Shown: positions 33,796-48,700 of the stretch, piece by piece
Layout: every line of letters starts with the position of its first letter
Position numbering within the stretch: position 1 is the stretch's first letter
Assembly: GCF_964204865.1 (NCBI RefSeq)
Contig: NC_135261.1
Coordinates: forward strand, 14,508,001 to 14,572,000
DNA from: Styela clava
Lineage: Eukaryota > Chordata > Ascidiacea > Stolidobranchia > Styelidae
Direction of reading: 5' to 3'
DNA: 64,000 nt
Made by a program: the position numbers and the translations under genes
Notes under the pieces: generated by a model
The model's database searches: none
Told to the model about the DNA's origin: nothing
What the model saw: only the letters and a program-made list of their open reading frames with translations

Positions 33796-36700
33796 TGAAT
33801 CGTTATTTATAATTTACTTTTTTCCTAAACAATTTGTAACGATATTTGTTCATATACGATTTTTGTTCGGTCTTTTAAATGGAAAATTGCTACATGAAAT
33901 AAATTTTATTAAACTTATTTGAACCGGCTATAGCCATATCAAAGATATAGTGCTAAATAGGAAAATTAGAAATTTCATGAAATAGAAAATTGCATTTGCA
34001 TATTGCATGTTGAATGTAGTCGTAGTGTAATGAATGTAGGGCTCGTGATAACTATCTACAAATTTTACTCTATGGGTGGGTCATTTATCACTGACAAAAA
34101 TAGATTGCTACTCGGTTTAACATTAATGAATCATCACAGCAGTAGAGCACAACGATTGCCCAAACTTGATATGCCCAAAATATAGCAATTATTATTGCAA
34201 TATAAGTTAGAATCTTTCAAGAAAATGTACCTAAATATAAATTAGAAAATTTAGTATTTGAATCAACTGTCCTAGAAAATGATTTCTATTAATACCTTGG
34301 TTTACTTCGTAATGGAATGTAGATTGCATTAATTTAAAACTTAAATATTTGTATAAATGTTCGTGTACACTGAATGACAACGTCACGGCAATTAGACCTA
34401 TCCAGAATTTTTTTTTTCACACATCCGCAAAATAAATGGTGCATATATTTTTTTTCGCATATACCATTTATGTCCAATATGGTCAGAGCCGAGGACAAGA
34501 AAAAGTAAATGCTTCTACCAACTCTTTTCGCAATTATATCACTCAGTTTTAAGTTGTGTAATATACTTCATTCAGAAACTTTGACCTATACAAAATTTGG
34601 ACTTTCTGAAGTATGCGCATCAAGATGGCGCACAACCTGAACTCAAGTCGTCTACCAGTTTGGTAGACCACCAAAACTTTGTTGCTTTTCCTGATGCTTG
34701 CTAATCATATTTATCAGTAAATCAGTATTTATCACTATTTATTAGTATCGCAATTTTTATTTCTGATGACGCAATCATAACATTTTTAACTTTGAAATAG
34801 TTTATACAAAATTTGGTATGGATACACATTTGTCGATGAATAATAAAATCAATTCAAAGGTTCAGTCCCACCTCGCTCCTGTATGGTTAGTGATTCCCGT
34901 TATGCTTTAGAAGCCTAATTAACCCTATTTCAAATAGAAAATCGAAAACGTACAACAGTCATACTCATTCGACATATTATTTATGACAAAATGATAATTG
35001 AAAGCATGCTGATGTAAACTTCAGTCGTCTTGTGTTCCGCGGTCAGTATTCAAAATATTGATTCTTTATTTTTTCAAAACAAAGTTTTAACGATAGAAAT
35101 TGATCATTAATCAAATTTAAATGAGATATTGTTGTCAAGTTTTCCAGACATTCGGAATAATTAAATTCTACATTGGCGTGGATAGCTAGAATACAGACGA
35201 AAATAAATTTCATGTAATTTATTGAACAATTTAAAAAAAGATGAAAATTGGATAACTGAGATGAAAGAGTAATTTCTTCATTGAAAGTATTTTTTGTTTC
35301 AAATATTTCATGAAAGTTGGATTGCATCTCTTTATGACTTAGTTGACAATAAAGCTTTTTTTTTATTAAACTTTAATTGTTCTATAGAAAGGTTACAGTA
35401 CAACGAATGAAATGCGGAAATGTTGAGTACACTGGTGAGAAATTGTTGTATAGCTACTTTGTTTCTTCAAATATAGAACGATATCTCGTTTTTACCTCGG
35501 GGAAAATTATACCATAACATGAAATCTTTGATGCGACAAAAACTTTAAACCAATGAAACTTTATTATTTTCTCTTTCTCGAAACTTGAACTGTATAAATA
35601 TTTCTTGACGTAATAGCAAAACGATATCACAATTAAGGATTTAATTTTAATGTGCTGTCCGTTTAATATTACTCTAAAGACGTGAAACCATATGTTCACG
35701 AATATAGCCCGAATTTAGTGAAATTGAATTGATGTTCATCTATTCCGAATTACGGAATTTTCGGTATTTGATACATACCTATTGATAATTACACTTCAGA
35801 TTGCAACCGTTTATGCTTGTTACGTCGTATATTGGATTCAGGTATTTACGTAATTATAATTTCATACTTTCCGTGCAAATACAATTTACGAAAGGAATTC
35901 GAAAGCAGCACACTTTTTAAACATAATTTTACTCCAGACCAATTATGCGAGTGATAAATTGCTTTCCTTTTTTTTTCCAAAATCGCGTTTGGGAAACAAT
36001 CAAATATAAAATTATTCATAATTTTTAGACATAAATGCATTAAAGACTCTGATATAAAACGTATGATGTATAAAGAAAGTAGAGCGTGGGGTCGGCTAGT
36101 TTTCTTTTTAAATTAGTGATAAGGTTACAAAGCACTATTTGTGGTAATCGATCTTATATAATACGTGACAGACGTTGCCAAAGATGCTGAACAGGGAAGA
36201 TTTTGGACCCGCTGTTTCCGATGCGGTTTGGTTCACGGTTTTAAGTTGGGGTTGGACTTGATTCAAAACAAAAAAATGCGGATATCCAGACGTCATTATT
36301 TTGTGTTAATATCCGACTTTCGAAACATTACTTACTTTAATTGATCTTGAAATGCCATCAGCTTAATGCTTAGTATCAGACAATCTGTCTCAGTTGCCAC
36401 TTAGAAACCATTTGTAACGCGACCAAACGTTGTATTATATATGCATATAAAATTACTGAGGTTAAGTTAAGTTAAATACGATTAACTTTAATCCTATCTC
36501 ATATAAAATAGCAGGTACGATTTTGTGCGCTGGTAGAGCATTTTTAAAAAGAACAAGTACTAGAAACAATTCTAGATCCACGTGTGTGGTGCGCTATTTT
36601 GCAATTGTAGTCTAACAGCTTATTATATCCGGAAAAACCGCCTAAAACCGCTAAATATAATTGTGTGTTCAATATTCAAAAACATTTTCAAGTATATAAC

Positions 36701-39700
36701 TGTTGGCCGGGGGCAATATTAACATATTCCACAATTCGATAAAATCAGTATTCGTCATTTTGTGTATCATAAATTCATAGACAATGAGTTAAAGACTGTC
36801 TGGAATCAGAATTCAAAATTAATCTTTAATCGGGAGCTGGAAACAAAAAAGTACTTGTAACTGAGTTAGATTTTTGATGCTGTTGTTTTGTAGTTTATAA
36901 GAATATATAATGTTTATTTCAGGTTTCTAGATGAAAGCAAGAGTATTATTGTATAATTAAGGTATAACTATACGCACCATGAGTGGTGGAGATTGTCAGG
37001 ATATTTCATTTAAATATTGACAACAGACTGGTATTTTCGACAAATATACCTAATTGTAGCAAGCAGCATATATATTTGATCATTGGCCATTGATAAATCT
37101 TAAAGTTTATCTATGGCACAACCCTGAAGATACAATATTCTTCCGTGCCTAAACCGATGTTTTATAAGAGAAAGCTTATTTGTTCAATTCTCCCGAAACG
37201 TGAATTATTGAGAAATTGGGAGCAGTTTATAAAATAAACAATCGTAAACAGATTACGCTATATTTCAAGATTTATTCTTTTCGATATTTAAAAATACAAA
37301 AACATTTCTCCTATTCAAATGAACTTGGCGATTGTTGTGTGACATAATTTCAAATATTTTTTGTGAATAAACCACTAACTACTGCATATATAATACAACT
37401 CTACGTCATGTGTTGACATCATTATATTATGTTTTTTTAGTTTCGCCTTCCACGGTTTGTCCGATCAGTTTTTTTCCTACTGAAAAGTAAGCAGGAAATT
37501 CTTCAGTTTTACGATAATGCTAATTGTTGGTCATTGCCAATTAGGTGATGTTCGCTATACTGAACTATCTAAATTAGATCGATTCTTGTTTTTGTTTTAT
37601 TCTTATTGAGATTTTTATTTCATTCATACTTAGAAGAATGGTAAAATAGAGTTGGTGTGATTTTTAGTCAAGCACTACAATAATATCCCGAGAAAAGTAA
37701 TGATACCGTTCTGGAATCTGATTGCCAATGTTAATTTTCAAATATAGATTCAAAACAGGAATTGAGTAATTAATATAAGTTCTTCGAACTGATTTTGTCA
37801 TTACGCGGTGTGACGTCATCGTCGAATGCTATATTGATAGCCATATTTTCCCATTCATGTAACGTGCATGTACAATACGTAATGCATATAACCATAATTC
37901 GTGATTGAGCAAATCATGATACCCTATCTACGATCAAGCATTTTGTATGGTAAATTTAACAACAAGAAGTCGGAATAGAACCTATATCTGTACAGGTAAT
38001 GAATAGATATAGGTGATTTTAATCTGATTCGTGCTATGTATTTATTATAGCGGTTGCTATACTTAGCATATGAGCGTCAAATAAATTTACGTTGCAACCG
38101 CATTAAAACATTGCCGCCATATTTCCTAGAATTGGTGATAGCGGTTTATAAATATTCGATCATGATTAAATTTTCTCTCTTGATGTATACCCAGTACAGT
38201 TGCAAACAGTTGAATTGATTTGAAACCAAATATTCAAAAAGCAATTAGAGTGTTAAAATACAAACGAATTCTACCTAATGGATTTGAGAAATTGTATATT
38301 ATAGCTGAAAATATTAAAATTGCGCAAATGATATTTGAGAGGACAAGTGGTCTGAAGACGAACCATTCCCTATTCTTTGGATTTGCGCGACATTTGTATT
38401 TTTCATCATTTTTAAACGAAAGTTAGTTGTTGTTACTGTAAATTTATCCCGTAATCCAAGTTTATTACAACAAAAGAAAAAATTTTCATTAATATTGGGT
38501 AATTCCAATGAGTTGAAAATGGCATTATAGATTAGACGGACAAATGCCGATGAAGATAGTATAGAGTTATCTGAATTGTTGGGCGTAAAATTTTTGATTG
38601 AATATTTAAAACAGTGTTAGTTTGGCTGCTAAAACAAAACGGGAAATATTTACAGTAGCGAGGGAGCGTGGTGGAATTGTACTTTTGAATTGATTTTATT
38701 ATTCACCGACAAATGTAAATCCATATCTCTTAATTATATGTCAAAAATAATACCGTTTCTGATAGGACTATAATTTCTTAGAACAATGTGCAATTAGCTG
38801 ATGTTTAATGATATTTGCATAAGGAAGGTTAACTGATGAATTATTTCTAGGCGATCAATAGAAAACCACCATCGACCGAATGCATTATTTAGACGTTGAA
38901 TTTCAGGCGTCAATTTGAAGCTTAACGAAATCGTATATTCCGAATTAGTTGCTCTCAAAGTATCAATGTCAAGTATTAAATATGTGTTTTGATACACTAG
39001 GAGAGGGATTCACCAAGCTAAAGCAATATATTTATGGTTTATTAATATTCCATTGACTTTTGATGATACACTTTGTACCTTTCATATGCATGAATCGACG
39101 TATAGTAGCGGAGTCACTCGTTTAACAGCTGACATCTTGCCAGGGTAGGAAATTCTTAGTGAGTCTAAGTCAGTTAAACCTCGACATTTCTAGATTAAAG
39201 ACAGAATAAGGCAGAGTGTTTTCCAGTATAGCTTCAAAAAGAAATTGATATGTTTTGGTAAATTTAATTTGATGGAACAAATATATTTTTGAAAACTGAG
39301 TCAAGAGTTACTCGATTTTGTTCTGGTAAAATCACTAGATATAGGGTTACTACATTACAAATACGTTTAACCTTCTAAACGCTATGCAAACTATTTCGCG
39401 GTAGCGCAAGCTGAAAACGAATAGACATTTCTTCTGAATGCCGAACATGAAATGACATCATTTTGTGATGTAACAGTCTGAAGCTTAGGTCAATGGTTGG
39501 TCGACAAACTGTAATTCGATGTATTGATATGCCAGCTTTGCACTGGTTCGCCCACTCGCAGTCAAAATGTCGACTTTGTTATTTATTGTATTTTAGCAGA
39601 TGGAAAACGGCAACCTAATATTTTGCTGATGATGGTAGTTATTAACAGGGAATTATACCTTGTTATTTGTTTATTTAGTTTGATTAGATATTTGATAGAT

Positions 39701-39741
39701 ATATGGTTCCTGTAAATTTGTGATTTGAATAATAAAGTGAA
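33796..39741. other. Gene-free stretch upstream of the Ly6 array
   Basis: No convincing gene. A single MITE end (tgaagtatgcgcatcaagatggcgcacaacctgaa at about 34609-34645) matches the end of the 48252-48356 element. A minus-strand 56-codon frame, 35213-35043, starts MKFIFVCILAIHANVEFNYS and has a signal-peptide-like start with two later cysteines, but has no other support. Confidence 0.4.
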
Positions 39742-42700
39742 ATGGATTTAAGGATATTCAGAACATTACTACTGGCAACTCTCAGCTATTTTCATTTTTC
39801 ATCAGGTAATGTATTCAACGTTTAAATGAGTAATTTTACTTGGGAATGTTTAGATAATATGTGTTTTTGATCGTGCAATAGGAATTTGTATTGTATGTAA
39901 CAAAATGAACTTAATTCAGACTCGATTTTAGACCAGAACCGGCCAAGCATAAAACAAAAGACCGCACCACAATTGTCCTAATTCGAATTATTTATAGATG
40001 AGAATATTATATAAAGTGAAATTTGTTATCTCATCTACAAATGTAGAAATGCCAGTGCTTTTTTCCCCAAAACGACCGATTTTTGACATTATGAATTTAT
40101 GGATAATTTGCAGGAAAATGACTGAATATGATGTTTTGTGATGAAAATTATTTTTGAGTTAAAACCATTTTCACTTACCATTTCAATTTCAAACCAATCA
40201 TATCATGACATTGTAAAATGGAGCAGTGCAGCATATATCCACAGGATGTGAGACATCCAATGCTATAAATAATGAAAATGACAAAATAGTATATCCGTTG
40301 TATATATTATGTTTTATATCTGTTGTAATCGTCAGTCGTATATTGATTTCTAAAAGTTTAATCTGAAACTGATTGTTTATATTAAATTTTATGGTGTTTT
40401 GGGGCAATTTACCCCGATTTGACTATTTGTCCAAAAGTCATTAATTATCATGTTGGTGGATGCTACACGTCATAGTAATGTCTTCAAACCAACAGGAAGT
40501 AGGAACGGGGTTTTGGATCGTTAGGACATGAATGATGATGTTGAGTAATAGTCATTATAAATTAACATTTGAAGGGTTGGTAATAAAACGATTCGAACTT
40601 TCTTTCTCAAAATTAATAAAAACAAAGTATCAGAAAAATTTTGTGATTTTGTAATATCAATTATTTTCTGTTTCTACATCATCGTTAATCATTTAACAAT
40701 GTTTAGTCTAACAAATCTTTTGCTACGCCATTAATAAATAATTAGTCTTTCGTGCAGACAACTTGCACTATTAGTAACAACGAATATAATTGCATTGTTG
40801 AACTATTCATTTTTTCCGATGTGCCAAATCAGTCAAAAATGTTCTTTTTTGTTGTTTGCAAACTAAAATTACTAAATTGACTAAAGTCGATGTAACTAGA
40901 TCGTTTTTTTTTTAAATTTCAATTGAACTTTAATTCCAAAATAACTATGATGTCTGTTTTTACAATTGTTTTCGAAAATATTGATGAAATATCATGTCAA
41001 GCCTAATCATCCGAACGACCAAAATTACACAGAGGATAGTAACTACATGTAGACCATCGAACCGAACCGAAAAAATTATTTTTTATTCGTTTCTTAATAT
41101 CTGAATTCTCACAAATCCTTTCACACGTACTTTTTTTGTAGATAATACTTATTGACCCAAATTCTCTGAAACTCCTCGTTTAGCACATACGTAATATTAA
41201 TATATACGTATGCAGAAGGTAGTTTTTAAAACTTGACTATGACGAATTTTTTTTTGCTTAATAGATATCTCCCATAAAAAAAATATTCCCGATTCATGTT
41301 TCATAGGTGGTGGACAATGAGCTATCTATACACTTGTTATGGTTCTTTGCCTGTGCGTAACATTGTAGAATCGTGATATATGCTGTCACGTATATATTTA
41401 TTACAGTTAGTTTTGTGTGTTGCGTTTATTACGTCTAACTTTATTCACTTTCGTTCGTTTATCAGTCTGGGGGAAATTTTATTTACATCAACAGTTTCTA
41501 TGAAATAATAAATTTAACATTCATGTTTTGCAGTGGTGGTTTCACACTAGGCATACAGTTTATAATATTTTAGTTTATGCATTTTTGACGTTTCGTTTGC
41601 ATCTGCTTAAATTGTCTAAAACCTTCCATGTCATGAAGTTAGAAGTTTTCCTGTTTAAAATATTTGGCCAAATTACATTTCATTTTCTGTGTGGCTGTTT
41701 TAGTTATAATTGTTTAAACTTTGTATTGCCACTTTCATTATTTTTGTTTTCCGTTTTCATTTCAGTAAATTCTCTCAACTGCATTCAATGTTCGCAATCA
41801 CATTTTCACGGAGAACCAGGATTAGATGATTGTTATAAACTCGATGACAAAGAAATAATAAATGAAACGAGTTGTCTTGTAACAGATGCAGATTCATACT
41901 GCTTCACAAAAATGGAACTTACAGATGGTAATATTAACGATACTTATATGTATTTATATTCATTAAAACTAAGAACCAGTCGGGAACAGTTCCAAAATAA
42001 TAATCAAAATCAGTGTGATGTAAAATCATTCACCTTTTTAAAGTTATGGTTTACTAGAATCCGTCTTATTATGTTTGGGCGTTGAGAGCAACTTGAGGTT
42101 TACTCCCACAATGGCCCGTTCATGGAACTAAAATATATTGTTTACAAGTAAATAATTTCTTAAAAAGATGGCTTAATTAAACATGTTAAAACTGTATTTA
42201 TTTTTTAATAAATACAGTTTACAAAAAATCACAGAAAAAATATGGTCCGTTGTGGAAATACCTTGATGGAAAAAGTTTATCACGTTATTCATCTCTTATT
42301 ATAGAATATGACCTGTCACGTTTTTATTTTATTTATAGTACTGCCCTTAAAGTTTATTGTTTAAAGAATATATCATACGGAACGAATAAACCTATTGGCA
42401 TAAAAAATGCGTGAATTTGAATATATGATAAAGATGATGTTCCTATTTACCTCTAGATGATTTTATATACCAATTAAAAAAGGGGATGGTTATTAATCAA
42501 ATGACATTACTTCCCATGACTGGGTGTTAATACTTCCTTTTTCTTTTTGTAGGGATTCTCTCGTATTTAGAAAGAGGGTGTACAAATCCGAGAGAAGATC
42601 CAGTTGAGGCATCGAATAGTTATCCAGATTCTGTAAAATGTACCACGAGTTATTCGAGATCCAAACGATCTAAGAACATTCAGCAAACGGAATGTTACGT

Positions 42701-45700
42701 GCCGTGCAAAGGACACATGTGCAATGATATCAAAGTACTTGGTTAGTCCATGTTGAAAGAGAATATTTCTGGATGTCTTTGTTTTTTTTTTAAACAAAAA
42801 ACTACCGTCACGACAACTGAATTTGTGGCACATTCTTCCTTTTACTCCGCTTTAACTTATTTTAAATATCGTACTCGAATATGCATATTAATTAAATAGG
42901 TGTTTTTTAAATGGGATTGGCAACTAAAAACATGCAATTTTATCTCGAAGTATAGGTCGATAAAAACAAAAATAATTCATTAATTCATGTTTACAACCTC
43001 AAAATCTCACTTGTGTTTCAAATATTTGGTGTTATCAAGTTTTCTAATCGTTTTTACAAATGAAAACTATTCGCAATTTTATTCTACATCTAGATAACTT
43101 GAAATCCTGTCCACGTGCCTGTCCTACAAATTCAGAGTGTAACTATCTGACTGGTAAATGTCAATGTGCTGCAGACGTTGAGGGTTCAGATTGTAACACA
43201 AAAGGTAAAAGCACTTCATTTTTTTTCACGGAATGAACAATATATTTTTACAGAAAATACACAATGATATTTATGACTTGCTCGTCTCTGAGTCGATTTT
43301 TTACTAAGTATCATTCTAACAATATATTTGTTCTGAAATATAAATCCGATTTAAGTGAAAATTAATTTAAAATAAAGGATCAAAGTCTCATGATTGCTAT
43401 TGACTCGAATAAACATTTTTATAATATTATCAAAACAAATCGCTGACTGAATCATATATTTCTGTATAAATCGATTAGTAAAGATGCTGAAAGCTACATC
43501 GACTTGTAAGCATAAATATTTTTCCAATTACAAACCCTAATTCTACGTTATGTGAAATATCATATTTAAGTTAGGTTTTAAAACACATTAATCTTGTCGT
43601 ATATTAATTTGTATAAACAATCCCAGTGCTTTACCTATTTTCATCGTTTAATAGACTATAGAGGATTCATACTTATTTCACATTTTGCTATAAAAAAAAT
43701 TTTGGTTTTTGGAATTTGTAACATTGTCAATTTTTACATTTCGTTTCGTGAAGGTTTTTTTATTCTGCAATTTATTTAAAAAGTATTTTACATACCTTTC
43801 TATCTGGCAATTGCAAATGCGTTTTTATACGGTTATACCTTTTGCAATAAGGTGTTATTATGTGAATTGTTTGACAATTTTGTAGTAGAAACATGCAATT
43901 TAACACTGTTTTGGAACGAAACGTTTTAAATTACCGGGAAAATTTACAAATTTTAAATTCTTGTGACGTCAGTCATGTTAATACCCTTGATATTTCCCCA
44001 AAACACTTGAAAAGCGTGGCCATGTTCGATTGAGTATAATACAACAAACAATTTTACAGCCACTCAGCTTGTCCACGGAGGTCGCGTTTGTGTACAGTGC
44101 AATTCTGAATACGATTCGAATTGCGCTAATAAAACTACAGGGGACAGATGTCAAAATGGAGAAACACATTGCTCAACAACACAGACCTGGATTCTTAAAC
44201 CAGGTGAGTTATCAATAAAAAAATTTAATCTTGAATAACAAATGGTGTATGCAAGAAATAATATCGTTTCGTTTAATTTTGGGTCCCAATTTCACCGAAG
44301 AATTATTTTTTAACAGAGACTCACTATTTGCCTGAAATAAAGTATAAATTGTATACCTATCTATTAATCATCATAAAAAATATACGATTCCACAAATGCA
44401 AATAATGGACATATTTTTTCATTTTCATGTTTTAGGTGGTTTATAGCCATTTTGAAGGAGAACGTGCCTGTCCTTCTCAATCGTAAAAATTGTTCATTGA
44501 ACAGATATCGTTCATTTATTTCCATTGTATAAACAATGGTATTCGAATCGTGGAAGATCGTTAAATTCCAAGCAAACTTTTGTTTTAGATGGCTCAGTGG
44601 TAAACGATCCGGTCGTAACAAGAAGTTGTACAGGACAATCCATGTCACCTGATCGATGTTATTTGACTCCAACAAATGATATTGGAACAGCTAAATATAC
44701 GGAATATACATGCGTGTCAACTTGTTCAACAAATCGATGCAACATTGGAATGGGTAATGCCCTCTCTAAAAAACCTTTTATTCGAAATGAATATTTTTTA
44801 TAACTTATTTTCATCCCCTCACCAAAAAGATTAGACGAAATGAGGCTTTTCTGTAGATTTAGTGGGTAGTAATTACAGTTTTTATTTGCAGCTAATCAGA
44901 AATAGACATGTGTCTGTAATATCAAACACATCCAACTTATACACATTTGTAAAGATCCGGAACGTTATATTATAATAGGAAAGATAAAATTTTCTTTTGT
45001 GATTATTAGCATTTCAGATGAATCTTCAACCCATTTTGCACACAAATGATGTTTGGATATCATAATTTACGACCCCTCATTTCGGTTTTATGTCAACTGG
45101 ACATTCAGTAATATTGAAACCAACCAGTGTCATCCGGAGCAAAAAGTGTTAGAATGTTCATTGCTCTACACAACATACTCACTAAATACTTATCGTAGAT
45201 CATTTTCTTACTAACTGAACTCTTACTTTTTGTTCAATAGCGACAAATTCATTTCAAGGAACTCTTCAAATTATAAAATTGTCTGCAAATACCTACGTTT
45301 TGCTATCAATCGTAAATGAACCAAAACAAACCTCGAAGTGTCGTCAAGTAATGGCGACACTGGTAATATATATTGAAAAACTATCATTCAGGCTAAAATT
45401 TCAGGTAAATTTGCTGATCATTGTATTTATATATTTCGCAGCTAATGGAGATTTGGATAAAGAATTTATTCCAATGCGATGCGTAGTGTGCGAGGGTGAC
45501 GAGTTTAGTTGCGGACCCGAACGAAAATTAATGACGGATTGTCCGAAAAATACAACGCATTGTTTGGCGACAGTCACTTATTGGGAAACCAACGTGAAGG
45601 ACTCGAAATTGGAAGGTAATTTTTCAGCTAAACCTATATGCACACAATTACTTTAGTTACATTCTGATAGTCGGGATTACTTATCACATTCTGATAGTCG

Positions 45701-48700
45701 GGAACAAAAATTGATGGAAATAAGGAGCACTGAAATGCGATTAATTCAACTTGTCGATAGCTGCAATATAGCAGTTAAATCGGATAAAAGGAACGACTCC
45801 AGCTTTTTCAACTTTGACCTTTTTTGCAGGACGAGTAAAACCCGATCCATCTGTTTCCGTAAGGTCAATAAAACGAGAATGTTCAGTCGAACCAGTGGCG
45901 ACAAAATGTACTGCAAAAAGAATCGGAAGTCTGAATTTAAAAGAAATTACATGTCAGGAATCGTGTGTAGGAGATGGCTGCAACACTGGGTGGCGTAAGT
46001 ATACATATTGATTCATAGTGCGCAGTTTGTGTAGCAACACTATTTAGATCGAACTGTCGGTATTTACCAGAGCAAAAGACAATAAGACATTTCACACAAT
46101 ACGTCAATGCGCAGATGTGCGTTACCAGTTTAACTCCTATAGGTTTATGGAAGGGCAATAAACCAAATATAGCAATATAAACACTGGCACAAATTTCGAC
46201 CCATTCAAAAAAAATAAATTAAGTGATCCAAATACACTATAAAAACTTATACATGAGAGAACAAATAATAATTTTCTCTGGTCTTCTTTTTATATGTACT
46301 GAATAGATCGATTGAATGACACTGTATGTATTGCTGCTGTACTGTACACTGCTGTACACTGCTGTATTTATTATATGTTACAATTGAGTTTTTCTTTGAG
46401 TATGATTCAATTCAAACAAAAATTATTGATATTCCATATCAAAGCGCTCCATTCGATTCTGATCATGATATAGAAGATACTATAACTGAAATCTCAATTA
46501 CCACATGTATATGTTTGGGCAAGTTCTCACATATTGGTTACTTTTTAGCTTCAAGACCCAAGTGTATTCAGTGTAACAAGAAGGCAGATGCATCCGATGA
46601 AGATGAATGTTTACTTTACCCCTCAACGGCAAAGTATTGCCCCGGACCGCATCAGAAATTCTGCTACACATATCTACAAAATTGGACACTTCCAGAAATA
46701 GATATCGGTATGACAATCTATAGAATACGACCATAGAATGCAGTGACCCTCCCAAATTTAAACGTACTGCTGTGTATAACAGTATCAAGCGGAGCAAACT
46801 TTTTGATATTGCTTTGAACATTTCAGCAAGTTTTTATAAAATTAGCTACTTTAACTTGAAGTGATGGAAAACCTTATTAAGCCGTCGGAAACGCCCTGTT
46901 TCACATGAACGAGTCTGATTGAGGGTTTGCTGGTAACATTTAACTCCCACACACGCAGACACGTCAAGTAATTACATGTTAAGTAGGCTATTTTATTCAG
47001 AATACATCATATGTGCCAAGAATTATTTTGAGAAATAACTTAATGATTCATAATGTTACAAAACAAGTGTGAGGTGTAGATAAGTGCGCATAATATGCGA
47101 GCCCCACACTTGTTAAAACTACAAGATTCAATATTTAAACTATAATTCACGGTTGTCACTAGACCAAATCATCAATTGATTTGGAATAAATTAAATACTA
47201 TTGAGATGAATTTGCTTCAACGGCATTCAGAAGTTGTTCAAATTTTTCATGGGTGTGGATTTACATGACGTATAGGATATTAGGATAATTTATCTCAAGT
47301 AAAATCCAAATTATCACCGGAATGGAATGATATAAATACAAATTAATTTTTTTGTGTTATAAGATTAGTAAGTTTATGTTTACTATATTTGCATTCTCAT
47401 TGATAGGACAAAGATTTTGTATTCAAGGCATAAAGATTCAGCATGAGTTTCCCATCCCACACAAATTTTCTCATTCACTTCCTGTTATACTGTCATCCCA
47501 CTTCATTTTCTTTCTTTATGTTTACCATTTGGCATAATAATTTATTGTTTGAACGATTTGGCTTGATAGATAAAATGACCGAAACAACAAAGGCAAAAAT
47601 GTGTAGGGTATGAGAAAAAAACAAAATTTGCTTGGAAATTGTTGACATTAGATCATACACCGCGCTATAATTAATTCTTCAATTTAAAAGTCTTTCCTTG
47701 GTTGTAATCAACCTATCCGTGTAAATCTAATTGGTTATATGCTATATGGCAAGAGTCGTTTCAAATGCAATATTTACCTACGTTTGGTTGGTTAATAGCA
47801 AAGGTGAAAAAACAACAATTTCGATGTGAATAATATTTGGCCTTTTTAAAGTTATCTCGCGAATTCGCCATTTGGAATCACATCAGAGCACTATATATCC
47901 CAAAAGGGAATTCCTTGGTTAGTTTAATGGAACGACGTTAAAATTATGGTAAAATTCCGAATTCTATTAATATGTTACAGGAATATCAGATCAAAGGTAC
48001 TCAATAACACGAGGGTGTTCTACTTATGAGGAATCCTTTATCAGAGATGAATATTGTAAGAATATCACTGAATATGGGAGAAACGTTGGCATGGAGTGCG
48101 TCAAATATTGTTCCAAGCACGGCTGCAATTATGGTCTAAGAGAGTTTAAATATGCACAAGGTATTTCAAGAATATTTATCGTAACCTAGTAGTGAATGCA
48201 AACATGAAGTGAAGGACACTCCACTTGTGGGTATAATGCGCAAACCGCGCTTCCGAAGTATGTGCACCTAGATGGTGCACAACCTAAAACCTAACCTGGT
48301 ACACATACTATGTTCAGGTTGTGCGCCATCTTGGTGCACATACTTCTGGAGGTCCGCACAAACAAACATACAAACTTAACAGTCGAAATCAGTCGAAAGA
48401 AATTTTACTGACTAATACGGTGATACCGGCTATGACGCTCAATTCAAAATTGAGTGACAGATTAATAGAACCAATCGTTTAGGTAAAACGAAATATTCAA
48501 TTTTATCCCATGCAGTAGAACATTATAACCACATGTGGAAGAATGAAAGTTACATACATGTATGGTTTTGTTACGAAAGTCATTTAGGACGCTCATGTGA
48601 CTTAAAAGTTTGAACTAAAAGGCTCTATGTTTCATGATAAAGCAAAGAAAATATTTATTTTGCAACATACAAAATTAAACATTGCAACACTACGGGGACT

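Noticed and set aside
36525..36545. A tRNA-like 'gctggtagagca' word
   Set aside because: It resembles a tRNA D-arm box, but no acceptor stem, anticodon arm or T-arm follows.
41528..42085. A 185-codon frame starting before Ly6 gene 1 exon 2
   Set aside because: Only 41766-41927 is coding (exon 2); the rest is intron sequence that happens to be open. The true start is the signal-peptide exon at 39742.
46325..46375. Short tandem 'ctgtacactg' repeat
   Set aside because: Only about three imperfect units in an intron; no evident function.
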